Shown one piece after another: positions 53,078 through 54,966 of a stretch of DNA of 54,966 nucleotides. The stretch is from Natrialba chahannaoensis JCM 10990 (GTDB lineage Archaea; Halobacteriota; Halobacteria; Halobacteriales; Natrialbaceae). The stretch spans positions 84,728 through 139,693 of the forward strand of contig NZ_AOIN01000091.1 in assembly GCF_000337135.1 (NCBI RefSeq), given 5' to 3'. Every line of letters begins with the position of its first letter. The stretch's first letter is position 1. The translations under genes were made by a program, and so were the position numbers. Below the pieces are notes generated by a model. The model saw nothing but the letters and a program-made list of their open reading frames with translations, made no database searches and was not told the DNA's origin.

Positions 53078-54334
53078 ATGGCAGCAGAGACAAACCCGTT
53101 CGAGAGTCTGCAGTCGCAGATCGACGATGCGGCAGCACATCTCGAAATCGGTGACGACGTGATCGAGCGGCTCAAGCACCCTGAGCGCGTGCTGGAGACG
53201 AATCTCACGGTCGAACTCGACAACGGCGATCTCGAACGGTTCAAAGCCTTCCGCTCGCAGTTCAACGGCGACCGCGGGCCGTACAAGGGCGGCATCCGCT
53301 ACCATCCGGGTGTTTCCCGTGACGAAGTCAAGGCACTCTCGGGCTGGATGGTCTACAAGTGTGCAACTGTCGGAATCCCCTACGGAGGCGGCAAAGGTGG
53401 GATCATTGTCGATCCAGCAGAGTACTCCGAGACCGAACTCGAGCGCCTCACTCGCGCGTTCGCAACCGAACTGCGTCCTCTAATCGGCGTCGACCGCGAC
53501 ATTCCCGCGCCCGACGTAAACACCGGCCAGCGGGAGATGAACTGGATCAAAGACACCTACGAGACGCTCGAGAACACCACCGAACCCGGTGTCATCACGG
53601 GCAAAAATATCGCCAGCGGCGGCAGCAAGGGTCGCGTCGAGGCAACCGGCCGATCGACCGTGCTCGCCGCTCGCGAAGCGTTCGACTACCTCGGCAAGGA
53701 TCTCGACGGCGCAACCGTCGCCGTCCAGGGATACGGGAACGCCGGCTGGATCGCCGCCAAACTGATCGACGAGATGGGTGCCACCGTCGTCGCCGCGAGC
53801 GACTCGAGTGGCGGCATCTACAACCCGGACGGCTTCGACCCGGTCGCCGCGAAGGAACACAAGAACGAGACCGGAAGCATCGTCGGCTACGAGGAGAGCG
53901 AGGAGGAGATCACCAACGAGGACGTGCTCACGCTGGATGTCGACCTGCTCATCCCGGCCGCACTGGAGAACGCGATCGATGGTGACCTGGCCGAAGACGT
54001 CTCCGCCGACGTGATCTCGGAGGCCGCGAACGGGCCGCTGACGCCCGAAGCCGACACGGTGATGGAAGACAAGGATGTCTTCGTCATCCCAGACATTCTC
54101 GCGAACGCCGGCGGCGTCACCGTTTCGTACTTCGAGTGGGTCCAGAATCGCCAGCGCTTTTCGTGGTCCGAAGAGCGCGTGAACGACGAACTCGAGACGA
54201 TCATCGTCGAGGCGTTCGATGCACTCGTCGAAACCTACGAAGAGCACGATCTAAATAATCCGCGGACCGCCGCATACGTCGTTGCGTTGCAACGCGTCGC
54301 CGACGCGTACGACGAAGCAGGCTCGTTCCCGTAA
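53078..54334 (+). CDS. gdhA: Glutamate dehydrogenase, paralogue 2
   Basis: The 418-residue GDH shows [20 protein letters not shown], the catalytic Lys in [54 protein letters not shown] and [20 protein letters not shown]. The TATA-like GTTTATTTT (53047-53055) sits 23-31 nt upstream of the ATG, fitting leaderless transcription. Paralogue 1 at 47993 has different residues around the nucleotide site (GFGSVG against GYGNAG), so cofactor preference or direction may differ. It provides glutamate for nitrogen assimilation, osmotic balance or the methylaspartate route. Confidence 0.96.
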   Translation: MAAETNPFESLQSQIDDAAAHLEIGDDVIERLKHPERVLETNLTVELDNGDLERFKAFRSQFNGDRGPYKGGIRYHPGVSRDEVKALSGWMVYKCATVGIPYGGGKGGIIVDPAEYSETELERLTRAFATELRPLIGVDRDIPAPDVNTGQREMNWIKDTYETLENTTEPGVITGKNIASGGSKGRVEATGRSTVLAAREAFDYLGKDLDGATVAVQGYGNAGWIAAKLIDEMGATVVAASDSSGGIYNPDGFDPVAAKEHKNETGSIVGYEESEEEITNEDVLTLDVDLLIPAALENAIDGDLAEDVSADVISEAANGPLTPEADTVMEDKDVFVIPDILANAGGVTVSYFEWVQNRQRFSWSEERVNDELETIIVEAFDALVETYEEHDLNNPRTAAYVVALQRVADAYDEAGSFP

Positions 54335-54493
54335 CGAGCGTCGACGCTACTGATACCGTCCACATCGGCTGTCGTTCGTGAGGGTGGGCAGTGTCCGAAA
54401 CAGCGTGTGGATCTGACGGAGAGCCGATCTCTTTCCCTGACTCTCGGTACCTTTTTGCACGTTGGGTCGAACGAGGGAGACGGACAGATATAC

Positions 54494-54940
54494 GTGAGTC
54501 TCCGGGTTCGCTTGGGCCGCTATCGTGCCACTGCTCGCACAAAGCTTCGACAGGCGTTCGAAGAAGAGCACACGCCACACCAGGTCGCCGCCAGTTTCGC
54601 ACTCGGCATCTTCGTGACGGCGCTGCCGACTGGCGGACTGGGACTCGGGCTCTTCGTCGTCTTTGGACGGCTCTGGTTGTGGGTTTCGACACCGGCACTG
54701 TTCGCCTCCGCGGCGGTTCTCAACCCGTTCGTCAAACCGGCAGTGTATGTTTCGAGTATCACACTCGGTGGGATTCTCCTCGGAACAGATCCAGTCGTCT
54801 CTTACGAAACGGCAGCCGAGTCGGCCAGCGTAGCCATTCGGCAGTTATTGGTCGGAAACCTGCTCATTGCAGTGGCCCTCGCTGCAGTGAGTTACGTCGT
54901 CGTCCGCCGGTTGACACTTGCTCGTCGCGCACGTCAGGCC
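54494..54940 (+). CDS. DUF2062 membrane protein, 3' end lost at contig end
   Basis: A partial protein of about 149 residues is seen. After a basic N-terminus (RVRLGRYRATARTKLRQAFE) comes the DUF2062 core HTPHQVAASFALGIFVTALP, then TGGLGLGLFVVFGRLWLWVS, with LNPFVKPAVYVSSITLGGIL and a fourth helix NLLIAVALAAVSYVVVRRL. The role is unknown; some members are fused to glycosyltransferases. GTG 54494 is the likeliest start, with CTTTTTG at 54451-54457 as TATA-like element. Native sequence stops at 54940, where adapter begins, so the true C-terminus is not present. Confidence 0.8.
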
Positions 54941-54966
54941 CTGTCTCTTATACACATCTCTGAGCG
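54941..54966. other. Sequencing adapter (Tn5/Nextera mosaic end), not native DNA
   Basis: CTGTCTCTTATACACATCT at 54941-54959 is the exact reverse complement of the 19-bp Tn5 mosaic end. It is followed by CTGAGCG, as in the early Nextera adapter tail. The open frame reads into it as LSLIHIS. This marks the contig end. Confidence 0.95.

Overview
The window looks like haloarchaeal chromosome, most likely Natrialbales-type (Natrialba/Natronorubrum/Natrinema relatives). The GC content is high, coding regions have strong GC3, and proteins are very acidic with Asp/Glu/Gly-rich linkers. Many starts sit about 25-30 nt downstream of TATA-like boxes, as expected for leaderless transcripts. The gene families are haloarchaeal too: ThyA-DHFR pair, CtaA-half/CtaB fusion, DhnA-type aldolase, Orc1/Cdc6 with origin boxes. 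The last 26 bases match a Nextera/Tn5 mosaic-end adapter, so the window ends at a contig end and position 54940 is the last native base.

Region 1-8.8 kb is mostly minus strand. It holds a DUF255 thioredoxin-fold protein cut by the window start, a small membrane exporter-like protein and aconitase. Next come a tightly coupled thyA-DHFR-fructosamine-kinase-like operon with ATGA overlaps and a vapBC toxin-antitoxin pair. The vapB start has a perfect palindrome between its TATA-like box and ATG. Region 8.9-13.5 kb carries a DEDD exonuclease and a DUF1998 helicase that abut with no spacer; they look like an archaeal MrfB/MrfA (YprB/YprA) DNA repair pair. Region 13.5-29.9 kb is housekeeping and membrane functions: prolyl oligopeptidase, HD hydrolase, PurD, MgtC/DUF4010 protein, PadR regulators, flippase-like protein, zinc-ribbon protein, FolD, aldo/keto reductase, heme O synthase fusion and an intramembrane-type metallopeptidase. 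It also contains a frameshifted small gene and a 48-residue protein gene.

Region 30-45.6 kb holds an acyl-CoA dehydrogenase, a complete peptide-type ABC transporter operon with both ATPases fused, squalene synthase and exported/membrane proteins of unknown function. It also contains a gluconeogenic operon (archaeal class I FBP aldolase + FBPase) preceded by a TrmB-like inverted repeat, and a probable Tat-exported trypsin-fold protein. Four long stretches (20.4-21.0, 31.2-31.6, 37.1-37.65 and 44.5-45.25 kb) carry no confident gene but do carry hairpins or gene remnants.

Region 45.7-54.9 kb is organised around a probable replication origin. An orc1/cdc6 gene lies beside a 975-bp non-coding stretch. 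In it a 66% A+T segment is bracketed by a perfect 15-bp inverted repeat, and four ORB-like boxes with consensus close to TTTCACTCTGAACAAGGGGT lie around it in both orientations. Two more weak boxes lie beyond the orc1/cdc6 3' end. Two divergent glutamate dehydrogenase paralogues flank the locus, with a CitE/HpcH-type lyase, a MaoC hydratase and an aldehyde dehydrogenase nearby. These genes are compatible with a role in C4/C5 acid and CoA-thioester metabolism, possibly connected to the methylaspartate cycle, but this link is inference.
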